This document shows, piece by piece, positions 45,884-54,300 of a DNA stretch of 64,000 bases. The notes under the pieces are model-generated. The model saw only the letters and a list, made by a program, of their open reading frames with translations, did not search any database and had not been told where the DNA came from. Source of the stretch: Veillonellales bacterium (GTDB lineage Bacteria > Bacillota > Negativicutes > Veillonellales > Dialisteraceae); contig CALXPQ010000001.1 in NCBI GenBank assembly GCA_944390485.1, forward strand, positions 496,001 to 560,000, written 5' to 3'. Numbering within the stretch: the stretch's first letter is position 1; each line of letters starts with the position of its first letter. Both the position numbers and the translations under genes were made by a program.

Positions 45884-46490
45884 TTCGAATATACTCCTCT
45901 GCTTCTTCTAAATGTCCTGATGCGGCGAGCGCCATCGCGCCGCTGCTGAACGCCGCGCGCCAGAAGCGCTCCCGCTCCGCGCTGGTGGAGATCTTCCCTT
46001 TTGCTTCCTCCCGCAGCGCGGACAGCCGGTCCAGCCACGCCCCGAAATCCTCCGGGACGGCTTCCGCCAGCCAGTCTCTGATGTACCTTGCGAACGCCGG
46101 CGACTTCCCCTCCGTGGAGACGGCCACCGTGAGGCTTCCCCGTTCGAAGCGGGCGGGGATGGCGCAGTTTCCCAGCGCGGGGAAATCCGCCGCGTTGTAC
46201 AGGAAGCACGCCTCCTCCGAAGCCCGGGAGAGGTACTCCGCCGCTTCCCGCGCGCCCGCCGTGGAGACCACGAACGCATAGCCCCGCTCGTCTCCCGGCT
46301 CGAAGCGCTTCGCCAGGTACCGGATGTGCCCTTCGCCGGCGAGCCGCCGCAGTTCCGGGTCCGCCTCCGGCGCGAGGACCGTCACGCGCGCTTTCGCCTC
46401 GAGCAGCCCCCGCACCTTGCGGAGCGCCACATGCCCGGCCCCGATCACGAGGCACGGACGGCCTTCCGCCTTCCAGTTCAGCGGGTACAT
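45852..46490 (-). CDS. sirC: Precorrin-2 dehydrogenase (SirC / CysG N-terminal type)
   Basis: 212 residues. YPLNWKAEGRPCLVIGAGHVALRKVRGLLEA at the N-terminus contains the NAD-binding motif (family pattern P-x-x-x-x-L-x-x-R-x-x-L-V-V-G-G-G-x-V-A-x-R-K). VVSTAGAREAAEYLS near 73, NAADFPALGNCAIPARFERGSLTVAVSTEGKSPAFARYIR near 94-133 are diagnostic. Oxidises precorrin-2 to sirohydrochlorin; whether this copy also chelates iron cannot be told. First gene of the tetrapyrrole set, preceded by GAGGTGATTAG. It directs uroporphyrinogen III towards sirohaem/cobalamin rather than protohaem. Confidence 0.92.
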   Translation of the reverse strand: MYPLNWKAEGRPCLVIGAGHVALRKVRGLLEAKARVTVLAPEADPELRRLAGEGHIRYLAKRFEPGDERGYAFVVSTAGAREAAEYLSRASEEACFLYNAADFPALGNCAIPARFERGSLTVAVSTEGKSPAFARYIRDWLAEAVPEDFGAWLDRLSALREEAKGKISTSAERERFWRAAFSSGAMALAASGHLEEAEEYIRNAMGGFGAES

Positions 46491-46507
46491 CTAATCACCT
46501 CTTAACT

Positions 46508-46513
46508 ATTCTA
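46508..46513 (-). promoter_or_regulatory. Possible -10 of the tetrapyrrole operon
   Basis: TAGAAT on the minus strand, 18 bases before sirC. The leader would be very short and no firm -35 is seen (TGGATT at about 17 bp); low confidence, and read-through from csoR is an alternative. Confidence 0.25.
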
Positions 46514-46573
46514 TCACCTTTTGCAAGGAAATCCACAGAAACGGCATAAGAATCCGTCTGCGTCTCCCCTTCC

Positions 46574-46852
46574 TCAGACGATATTGGAGAAGCGCTCCAC
46601 CGCTTTCGTGAAATTGGCGATGGTCTTGTCCGCATCCCCGTTCAGGATGCCGTCGCGCACGCAGTGCTGCAGATGGCCTTCCAGCACGATCTGCCCCACC
46701 CGGTGCAGCGCGGATTTCGCCGCGTTGATCTGGGCCAGCAGGTCCTCGCAGGGGATGTCCTCATCCACCATGCGGTCGATGGCGTTCACCTGCCCGGCGA
46801 TCTTCCGCAGCCGCCGGTGCAGGTTGTCCGAATCCATGCACTGTCTCATCAT
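46574..46852 (-). CDS. CsoR-family metal-sensing repressor
   Basis: 92 residues, an all-helical DUF156/CsoR protein. The sensing residues of the copper type are visible: Cys in DIPCEDLLAQINAAKSALHRVG near residue 35, His in LEGHLQHC near 60 and Cys near 64. The nickel/cobalt type RcnR uses a different, His-rich set, so Cu(I) or another thiophilic effector is likelier. The ATG overlaps the rnhB stop as ATGA, so it is co-translated with housekeeping genes, and no copper exporter is nearby. Its targets must be elsewhere, or it may act on the sirC/hem promoter just downstream (speculative). Confidence 0.85.
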   Translation of the reverse strand: MMRQCMDSDNLHRRLRKIAGQVNAIDRMVDEDIPCEDLLAQINAAKSALHRVGQIVLEGHLQHCVRDGILNGDADKTIANFTKAVERFSNIV

Positions 46853-47652
46853 TCCGCCTCCTTTTCTTTCCCGATGTAGAAATGCGCCCGGCCGTCTTCC
46901 AGCATGGACCGCACCGGGTCGAAGCTCTTCCGGTGGATCGGCGTGATGCCGTACCGCTCGATGGCGGCGATGTGGTCCGCCGTGCCGTAGCCCTTGTTCT
47001 TTGCGAAGCCGTATTCCGGGTACTGCCGGTCGTACTCGTCCATGAGATGGTCCCTGTGGACCTTCGCCGCGATGGACGCCGCCGCGACGGAAGCGCTCCG
47101 CGCGTCCCCATGAATGAGCGACACCGTGGGCATCGTGAAATGGAGCGGCATGGCGTCCACGATGACCGCTTCCGGCTGGACGGACAGGCGCTTCACCGCC
47201 TCGTACATGGCCATGAGCGTCGCCTCGTAGATATTGAGCGCGTCGATCTCCTCCGGCGGCAGGCTCACGATGGACACCGCCTCGGCCTCCCTGTGGATCT
47301 TCTCCGCCAGCACTTCCCGGTGCTTCGGCGTCACCTTCTTCGAATCGTTCAGCCCTTCGGCGAACCAGTGCGGCGGCAGGATCACCGCCGCCACCGTCAC
47401 CGGCCCGGCGAGCGGTCCGCGGCCCACTTCATCGATGCCTGCGATATGCCGGATGCCTTTCCTGTACAGCTCCGACTCGTACCGGTACATGGCTTCCACC
47501 CGGGCGATCTCCGCATTCTCCCGCTCCATGCGGCGCATGTACGCCGCGACGAGATCCCGCACGCCTTTCCGCGGGTCAGCCGCCAGCGCGGCCACCGTCT
47601 CCGGGTCCGGGTCTGCGGAACGGAGCAGCGCCCGCACCTCCGCGATGGTCAT
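46849..47652 (-). CDS. rnhB: Ribonuclease HII
   Basis: 267 residues, with an N-terminal helical extension (about 1-65) typical of Firmicute RnhB, then the catalytic core: GIDEVGRGPLAGPVTVAAVIL near 73 (Asp-Glu pair), DSKKVTPKHRE near 104, VDAMPLHF near 165 and SVAAASIAAKVHRDHLM near 187. Cleaves RNA in RNA-DNA hybrids and removes ribonucleotides from DNA. The start overlaps the rbgA stop by ATGA, the common rbgA-rnhB pairing of Firmicutes. The stop is in turn overlapped by the CsoR gene. Confidence 0.96.
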   Translation of the reverse strand: MTIAEVRALLRSADPDPETVAALAADPRKGVRDLVAAYMRRMERENAEIARVEAMYRYESELYRKGIRHIAGIDEVGRGPLAGPVTVAAVILPPHWFAEGLNDSKKVTPKHREVLAEKIHREAEAVSIVSLPPEEIDALNIYEATLMAMYEAVKRLSVQPEAVIVDAMPLHFTMPTVSLIHGDARSASVAAASIAAKVHRDHLMDEYDRQYPEYGFAKNKGYGTADHIAAIERYGITPIHRKSFDPVRSMLEDGRAHFYIGKEKEAE

Positions 47653-48506
47653 GCGTCCGCCTCCGGCGCCGCGTCCAGCGTGATGCGCCCCAGCCGGCCG
47701 TTCCGGAAATCGAAGAGGATCGCCTGCTGCGCCCGGCCGAAATCGACCCGGCCGCCCGGCAGGAGACAGCCCCGCCGCCGGCCCGCCGCCTCGATGAGGA
47801 GCTGCGGGTCCGCGTGCACGTCCTCGATGCCGTATTTCTCCCGGAGCGTCTCCGGCGTCACCTCCGCCAGCGTCGTCATGAGCGCCGGCACGATCTCATC
47901 CGGGTCAAAGACGTCTCCCGCGATGGCCCCCGTCGCCGCGAGGCGCATGGCCGCTGTCTGGTCTTCAAACTTCGGCCACAGCACCCCCGGCGTGTCCAGC
48001 AGGTCCATGCCGTCCTGCAGGCGCACCCACTGCTTGCCCCGGGTATGGCCCGGCGTATTGGCCGTGCGCGCCGCCTTCGTCCCGGCGAGGCGGTTGATGA
48101 GCGTGGACTTCCCCACGTTCGGGATGCCCAGGATCATGAGCCGCACCGGCCGGTTCCGGAGCCCTTTCCGGAGCCATTTCTGAATGACCGGCTGCGCCGT
48201 CTCCTGGATGGCGCGGATCAGCACCTTCTTGCTCTGGGGCTTCGTGCTGTCGAGCGGGATCGCCTGCAGGCCCTTCGCCCGGTAATAGGCCGTCCATTTC
48301 TTCGTCTCCTCCGGGTCCGCCAGGTCCGACTTGTTCAGGATCACCACCCGCGGCTTGCCCGCTGTGAGCTCCGCGATCATGGGATTCGCGCTCGACTGCG
48401 GGATGCGCGCGTCCAGCAGCTCCGCCACCAGATCCACCGCTTTCAGATGCTCCGTGATAAGCCGCTTCGTCTTGGCCATGTGCCCGGGAAACCATTGTAT
48501 CAGCAT
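47649..48506 (-). CDS. rbgA: Ribosome biogenesis GTPase RbgA (YlqF)
   Basis: 285 residues with circularly permuted GTPase motifs: G4 ILNKSDLADP near 56, G5-like PLDSTK near 85, then G1 GIPNVGKSTLINRL near 124, G2 region NTPGHTRGKQ near 148 and G3 LLDTPGVLWPK near 168. N-terminal QWFPGHMAKTKR is diagnostic. Needed for late 50S subunit assembly. GGAGCTATCT precedes the start at 48506. A TATGAT in GTGATATGATAA about 30 bases upstream is a likely -10. It heads the rbgA-rnhB-csoR unit. Confidence 0.96.
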   Translation of the reverse strand: MLIQWFPGHMAKTKRLITEHLKAVDLVAELLDARIPQSSANPMIAELTAGKPRVVILNKSDLADPEETKKWTAYYRAKGLQAIPLDSTKPQSKKVLIRAIQETAQPVIQKWLRKGLRNRPVRLMILGIPNVGKSTLINRLAGTKAARTANTPGHTRGKQWVRLQDGMDLLDTPGVLWPKFEDQTAAMRLAATGAIAGDVFDPDEIVPALMTTLAEVTPETLREKYGIEDVHADPQLLIEAAGRRRGCLLPGGRVDFGRAQQAILFDFRNGRLGRITLDAAPEADA

Positions 48507-48588
48507 AGATAGCTCCTTATAAAAATACTCCTTTTTATCATATCACAAACGCCCTGAAATTTTTATACTCCGCCCCCTGCGGGCACGC

Positions 48589-48613
48589 AAAAGACCGGCC
48601 CCTCCGGGACCGG
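48589..48613 (-). terminator. Terminator of the phosphate transporter operon
   Basis: Minus strand CCGGTCCC, loop GGA, GGGGCCGG, TC, TTTT, then GCGTGC. Lies just past the pit stop at 48622. Confidence 0.75.
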
Positions 48614-48621
48614 CCCCTCTG

Positions 48622-49614
48622 TCAGAGAATATGGGAAATCAGGAGATACATCCCCGCGCCGACCGCCGCCGTGCAGGGAATGGTCATCACCCAGGCGGAC
48701 ACCATCTGGTACGCCACGTTCCAGTGCACCGCGCGGAAGCGCTTCGCCCAGCCCACGCCCATGATGGACCCCGTCACCACATGCGTGGTCGATACGGGGA
48801 GATGCATCATCGTCGCCGTGAAGATCGTGATGGACGAATTCAGGTCCGCCGCGAGGCCGTGCACCGGCTGCATGCGGAAAATCTTGTTCCCCACCGTGCG
48901 GATGATGCGCCATCCGCCTACGCTCGTGCCCGCGCACATGGCGAGCGCGCAGGCGATCTTCACCAGATCCGGCACCTCCAGTTCCGCGATGTAGCCGCCC
49001 GACAGCAGCGCCAGCGTGATGATGCCCATGGACTTCTGCGCGTCGTTCGACCCGTGGGAAAATGCCATGAGCGCCGCCGACGCGATCTGCACCTTCGTGG
49101 AAATGTAATTCACCCGGGACTTGTCCACATTGCGGAAGACGATGTACAGGATCGTCATCAGCGTGTACCCGGTGAACATGGCGATCATCGGCGACAGCAC
49201 CAGCCCGAGGACGATGGTGAGCACCCCCGCCCCGTTGATCGCGCCGAAGCCGTACGAGATGATGACCGCGCCCAGCACGCCCCCGATCAGCGCGTGGGAC
49301 GAGCTGGACGGCATCCCGATCCACCATGTGAAAAGATTCCACACGATGGCCGCCGTCAGCGCGGAAATGAGCACCACCGAATCCACCATGGACGGAGACG
49401 TGACGATCTCCCCGCCGATGGTCTTCGCCACGCCCGTGGAAATCATCGCCCCGAAGAAATTCAGGAACGCCGACATGATGATCGCCACCTGCGGCGAGAG
49501 CGCCCGCGTCGCCACCGACGTGGCGATGGCGTTCGCCGTGTCGTGGAAGCCGTTGATGAAATCGAAAGCCAGAGCCAGCGCGATGACAAGGCCGATCAGA
49601 TAAATATCAGGCAT
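48622..49614 (-). CDS. pit: Low-affinity inorganic phosphate transporter (PiT family)
   Basis: 330 residues, about ten membrane helices. Both PiT signature repeats are intact: FINGFHDTANAIATSVATRAL near residue 19-38 and FSHGSNDAQKSMGII near 187. A second matching pair is at GMPSSSSHALIGGVLGA and HLPVSTTHVVTGSIMG. A proton- or metal-phosphate symporter of the inner membrane. It overlaps the upstream DUF47 gene by 8 bp, the standard Pit-accessory arrangement. Phosphate control is suggested by direct repeats upstream of the pair. Confidence 0.94.
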   Translation of the reverse strand: MPDIYLIGLVIALALAFDFINGFHDTANAIATSVATRALSPQVAIIMSAFLNFFGAMISTGVAKTIGGEIVTSPSMVDSVVLISALTAAIVWNLFTWWIGMPSSSSHALIGGVLGAVIISYGFGAINGAGVLTIVLGLVLSPMIAMFTGYTLMTILYIVFRNVDKSRVNYISTKVQIASAALMAFSHGSNDAQKSMGIITLALLSGGYIAELEVPDLVKIACALAMCAGTSVGGWRIIRTVGNKIFRMQPVHGLAADLNSSITIFTATMMHLPVSTTHVVTGSIMGVGWAKRFRAVHWNVAYQMVSAWVMTIPCTAAVGAGMYLLISHIL

Positions 49615-50233
49615 ACTTCATGACCACCTCTTTGATAATGTCGGCCACACTCTCTGCCTGATCCGCCGCCGTCTCCATGGCCTCCATGATCTCCTTCCAG
49701 CGGATGATCTCCATCACCTCGTGGCTGCCGTCGAACAGGTCGGAAATCACATCGCGGTAGATCTCGTCCGCCTCGCTCTCCAGCTCATTCACGTGGAGCG
49801 CCCGTTTCGCGATCTCCGCCTCGTTCCCGTCGATGTCCTTCAGCAGGCGGAATAGGATGATCATCTCCGAAGACATCTCCACGAGGATATCCGCCATGCG
49901 CACCGGCTTCTCCGCCGCCAGCCCCGCATGATACAGCTTCAGGCTCAGCACCACGTCCTGCATATCGTCCACGCAGGCGTCCAGATTGCTCGTGAGCATG
50001 TAGAAATCCTCCCGGTCGATGGGCGTGATGAAGACCCGCTTCATCCGCGCGAGGATCTCCGCCGTCACCGCGTCCGACTGATGCTTCAGGTCCCGCACAT
50101 CCTTGCTGTACCGCTCCAGCTTGGACACGTCGCTCATGACCTCCCGCGCCATCTGCGCGCCCTTGTGGAAATATTCCGCATTCGTCACCAGATAATCAAA
50201 AAACTCTTCGTGCTTGTTGACAAGGCTGAACAT
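49607..50233 (-). CDS. DUF47 / PhoU-like accessory protein of the Pit transporter
   Basis: 208 residues, all helical, with the family's VNKHEEFFDYLVTNAEYFHKGA at the N-terminus, ITPIDREDFYMLTSNLDACVDDMQD near 83-107 and a C-terminal SHEVMEIIRWKEIMEAMETAADQAESVADII. This family is coupled with PiT transporters across bacteria and probably tunes them, as PhoU does for Pst. GGGAGGGCGGCTGT precedes the start at 50233; the longer frame to 50449 is not supported. Confidence 0.92.
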   Translation of the reverse strand: MFSLVNKHEEFFDYLVTNAEYFHKGAQMAREVMSDVSKLERYSKDVRDLKHQSDAVTAEILARMKRVFITPIDREDFYMLTSNLDACVDDMQDVVLSLKLYHAGLAAEKPVRMADILVEMSSEMIILFRLLKDIDGNEAEIAKRALHVNELESEADEIYRDVISDLFDGSHEVMEIIRWKEIMEAMETAADQAESVADIIKEVVMKYA

Positions 50234-50305
50234 ACAGCCGCCCTCCCGTCTTCCAAACGCATCCGCGGGCCCCGCCCGCATTGACAGTGTCAAAACTCTC
50301 TTTTT

Positions 50306-50348
50306 ATCATATCCGCGCAATGTAAATTTTATGTAAAATATTTTACAT
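50306..50348 (-). promoter_or_regulatory. Pho-box-like repeats and palindrome upstream of DUF47-pit
   Basis: Minus strand TTTACA-TAAAA-TTTACA (50337-50332 and 50326-50321), an 11-bp period like PhoP boxes of Bacillus (TT(A/C/T)ACA with about 5-bp gaps). It overlaps an 18-bp palindrome ATGTAAAATATTTTACAT at 50331-50348. A TATGAT (50311-50306) sits just downstream as probable -10, with no separate consensus -35, as in activated promoters. Confidence 0.45.
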
Positions 50349-50523
50349 AAGCCGCATTCCCGCCGCCTGCCGGGCCGGATTTCGTCAAGATTCCATGACA
50401 ATTCCCGCGGAAAAGCCCCGTATTTCCGCCATGCCGTTTTCCTCATCATAAATGAAAACTTTACAGAGCGCCATCCCTCCCGCGGCTGTCATGCCAGTAC
50501 AGGCCGCCAGAGCCTATCTCAAT

Positions 50524-50551
50524 TTGACAAATCATTGAAATTCGCTATCAT
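50524..50551 (+). promoter_or_regulatory. Rubrerythrin promoter
   Basis: TTGACA at 50524-50529, 16-bp spacer, TATCAT at 50546-50551. The transcript would open with the hairpin AAGCCGCATCGGCTT in a leader of about 70 nt. Confidence 0.75.
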
Positions 50552-50626
50552 GGATAACGTAAGCCGCATCGGCTTATAGTGATGAAACTTTCTTCTTTGA
50601 TAATATTTCTCAATAGGAGGATCGAC

Positions 50627-51190
50627 ATGTACGAAGAAAATTTACGTCCTGAAATGGAAAAACTGAAAGGCACCCAGACTGAAAAGAACCTGCGCGCTGC
50701 ATTCGCCGGCGAATCCCAGGCTCATGTGAAATACCAGCTCTTCGCGGCGAAAGCCAAGAAAGACGCTTCCGAAGAAATCGCCGCTGTATTCCAGGAAACC
50801 GCCAACAACGAACGCGCTCATGCGAAAGTCTGGTTCTGGCTCGTGGGCGACCTCTCCGACAACACCGCCGACAACCTGAAAGCGGCGGCAGCCGGTGAAA
50901 ACGGCGAATGGACCTCCATGTATCCGGAATTCGCCAAGACCGCCCGTGAAGAAGGCTTCCCGCGCATCGCGGACCTCTTCGACAAAGTCGGCGCCGTGGA
51001 ACAGCGTCATGAAAAACGCTACAAAATGCTCCTCGCCAACGTGGAAAACGGCAAACTCTTCAAATCCGGCGAAAAGAAACTCTGGATGTGCGCGAACTGC
51101 GGCTTCGTCTGCGAATCCGTAGAAGCTCCGCAGGAATGCCCCGTCTGCGGCCACCCGCAGTCCTTCTTCGCCATCACCAACGAAGACTGA
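50627..51190 (+). CDS. rbr: Rubrerythrin
   Basis: 187 residues. The ferritin-like diiron domain has [15 protein letters not shown] near residue 24 and [16 protein letters not shown] near 61, with the second pair at [16 protein letters not shown] and [14 protein letters not shown]-terminal rubredoxin domain follows ([11 protein letters not shown] near 153, CPVCGH near 172). Reduces hydrogen peroxide in anaerobes, with electrons entering at the rubredoxin centre. The start at 50627 has TAGGAGGATCGAC; an earlier GTG at 50579 is unlikely. Codon use (GAA, AAC, CGC) looks like a highly expressed gene. Confidence 0.96.
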   Translation: MYEENLRPEMEKLKGTQTEKNLRAAFAGESQAHVKYQLFAAKAKKDASEEIAAVFQETANNERAHAKVWFWLVGDLSDNTADNLKAAAAGENGEWTSMYPEFAKTAREEGFPRIADLFDKVGAVEQRHEKRYKMLLANVENGKLFKSGEKKLWMCANCGFVCESVEAPQECPVCGHPQSFFAITNED

Positions 51191-51206
51191 TTCTCTTTCG
51201 GACCAG

Positions 51207-51236
51207 AAAGCTCCCGCCCCGCGGGGGCTTTTTTTT
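51207..51236 (+). terminator. Rubrerythrin terminator
   Basis: AGCTCCCG, loop CCCCG, CGGGGGCT, then eight T residues, 17 bases after the stop. Confidence 0.9.
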
Positions 51237-51353
51237 GCTGCCCATTTCCCGGCGTCCTCCCAGGCAGACTTCGCTCCCGCAGCAGCAATCGGTACGTGAA
51301 AACGCAAAAATTCTTCCGCCTTTTTATGAAACATTGCCATAAAAACAGACCAT

Positions 51354-51383
51354 AAAAAAGAGACCCCGAGAGGTCTCTTTTTT
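51354..51383. terminator. Bidirectional terminator at the end of the autotransporter gene
   Basis: AAAAAAGAGACC, loop CCGA, GAGGTCTCTTTTTT with A and T tracts on both sides. It lies 12 bases past the autotransporter stop and can also back up the rubrerythrin terminator. Confidence 0.9.
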
Positions 51384-51394
51384 CGTGCATATCC

Positions 51395-54300
51395 TCAGAA
51401 CGCGCGGTTCAGTCCGATGTTCACCTGATATGTGTCTTCGTTGTCGTTCCCGAAGCTGTGTTCCACGTCGAGGAAGAGGTAGCTGTCTTCGCCCATCTTG
51501 TGCGAGAACCCGAAGCCCACGTCGTACCACGTGCCTTCGTTCTCATACGTCGTGGAGAGTGTCCCCGTCGCGTCCATGGCCCGGATGCTCTGGTCGCCCA
51601 GGAATTCGTGCAGGATGTCCGCTTTGAAGTACACCGTGTTCCCTTCGCTCGTGTCACGGCCGAGGCGGAAGCCCGCACGCCCGATCAGGCTGTCGATCCC
51701 GTCGAGTTCTACTTTCGTCCCCTGGCTTGTGGTGTAGTCTGCGCTCGTCACATAGGCGTACTGCGCCTGTACCTGCGGTTCGAAGTACCAGTCGTTTCCG
51801 ATGTCTTTCTTTCGCCCGTATTCGGCGCTCACGCTCCATACGTCGTTGTCGTAGTTGCCGCTGATCTTTTCACCCGGTTTGGAAAGAGCATAAATGTCAA
51901 AGTCATTGGAGAGACGGCCGTACTTCACCACGTAGTCCGAGTAATGGCCCTTGTCGCCGAGCCACGTGTCGTAGAGCCACACGCCGGCTCTCCGCACGTC
52001 GCCGTCGCCGGCCACGTTCTTGTAATCCGCCGTGCCCCGCATGTAGTCGAAGGCCACGCCCTGCCGGTGCTCGCCGTCTTTCTGTCCTTTCGCATGCCAG
52101 TCGTATCCGAGTTCGAACATGGTGTTCATGCTCCGGAAGGCGTCGTCTTTACCGATGCGGTCATGACGCATCCGCACCCACAGGCCGTCGTCCCCGTCGA
52201 TATACCGCGCCTCGCCCATGCGCTTGTTCAGTCGGTCCATATACACGGCGTTCGAGTAGTTCACCTTGGACATGGCAAGGATTGTCTTGCCTGCGTCAGA
52301 AACATTATCCAAAGTGTTGGCCTGCCGGACGATGTACACATTCTGCGTTCCGTCCTGCAAAGCATCCCTGTCGGACGCATTGTCTTCCGCGGCGTACAGA
52401 CTCTGTCCGACCGTGTTTCCATCATCCAGATAATTGTCTTCTATATAATCGCTCCCCGGTTTATCCGCATTAAAACTATCACCATTGTATACGTCATTTG
52501 CCGTTTCCGCTTCTTCCCCAGCTTTATCCCCTTTCACATCTTCGCCGTATGTATGATATTCAATACCGAAATCTACATTGAATACGCCTGCATCATTGAT
52601 ACGAGTATGACTGCCAAACATCCCGGCAGACATAGAAGAATTATCCTGAATCTCTCCATCCATAAAGCCGCCGCCAGCGGAGTGCACGGTGGCAAAGCGC
52701 ACCGCATCGCCTACTTCCATATTTTCCAGCACTTCGTCCCGGTTATTGATGACCAGATGTTGCGTGTCGCTTGTCCCCTTCTTGACATAGAGCATATCCC
52801 CCGATTCATTGGGCCGCACATTCATAATGAACGTATTTTCCCCGCTCAACTCACCAATATGCAAAGAATGGCCGCCCGTATTATCGCCGTCAAGGAAAAT
52901 CAGGCTGTCGTTGCCCTGCAATGAAGTCACCCATGACTGGCCTGTCACATTCCACATAGCATTCTGACCGAGTATCAGATTGACCGTACCGTTGCTTGAA
53001 ATTGTTTCCCCATCGAAGGCATTTTCAATCGCAGCGGCGTGACTGGCCGCCCAGTCCGCACTGGCCGCATCCTGATAATCATCGGCACGTCCGCCCCAGC
53101 TGCTGTTCGCGCCGAGCTCCAGATTGACGATACCGCCATTTGCTGCCGCGATGGTTCCCTGTCCGGCAAGCGCATGCTCTACGACCAGATTAATCGTTGC
53201 ATTTTTAGTAATTTCAATCTTGGCAGATTGCGCAGATTCCCCATTCTCTGATGCAGCAGCTGTACCATATGCCTTTATATCCCCATTCAGATAATTCTGC
53301 TCAGCACCTACATGCAGATCAATCAAGCCGCCATTCTCCGCTTCCACATCGCCGACCACATACAGATGATTCAGATTTCCGACAATGCTGTTCTGATTAT
53401 GAGCCTTCGTATCATCGATTCCTTCTGCATAAAAAGCATGCCCTCCCGTATCTTCTCCCAAATCAATATTTACATCAATGTTATCCTCTAAAACGACAGA
53501 AGTACCATGTCGATTATCAGAATTATCTAAGTTTACATTAACAGAAGTGCTTATTTCAGGCCATGGTGAACTTGATGAAGGTTCCGATTCCCATGGGTTT
53601 CCACTATCATCAAAATCATTAGGCAATTTTGATGATAATATTAAACCAACAAAACCAGTTAATTCTGCGGTTACATCCATAGAATCTCCATAAATCAAAT
53701 TTTTATTTGCAGCTGCAATCCCGTATGTTTTTTCTGCAGAAGAAGTTATTTTTAAATTACCATTAACATAAATCTCTCCATTCTTCCCTGCAAATATCCC
53801 ATAACTTCCCGCAGTCTTATCTCCGAGGTTAATATTTGTTGCTCCATTCAATATAATTTGTCCATTGCCTTGACTTTCCTGCCCTAATGGAATTCTTTTA
53901 TCTCGAAGTCCGTTTAAAAAATTGTTAACAATTCCCTCTAAATCTCCTAAATCACCTAATTCTTCTAATATTCCTGAACCGTCCAATAATTCTCCTACTG
54001 TATAATTCAAATTAAACATATCATCGCCGGCATAAACTGCCGCAGTATGGTATGAGGCTTCTCCTGCAATCCATGATATCTGATCTTTAAAAGGACTTCC
54101 CCCAATAGCAGCACCTGGCGCCATTTGATCAATCAGCCCATCAACGACCTCATTGCTCATAACTACCCGAGAAGTTACGAATCCACTTTCCAATGTAATA
54201 TTTGTATTACCCTCAATAGTAATTCCATTTACGATATCATTTTGAACGGATGCGTTTGCACGTATCCCATTTCCGTTTTCTACATAAACCGTTAAGTCAC

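Larger units (their letters stand above)
50234..50626. other. Divergent intergenic region between DUF47-pit and rubrerythrin
   Basis: 393 bases without a credible gene. It holds the TTGACAGTGTCAA inverted repeat (50281-50293), the Pho-box-like region (50306-50348), an undistinguished stretch at about 50350-50520, the rubrerythrin promoter (50524-50551) and a leader hairpin AAGCCG-CAT-CGGCTT (50561-50575). Confidence 0.7.

Noticed and set aside
50281..50293. TTGACAGTGTCAA as a -35 promoter element
   Set aside because: No suitable -10 lies at 16-18 bp on either strand; it is recorded only as an inverted repeat in the DUF47-pit leader.
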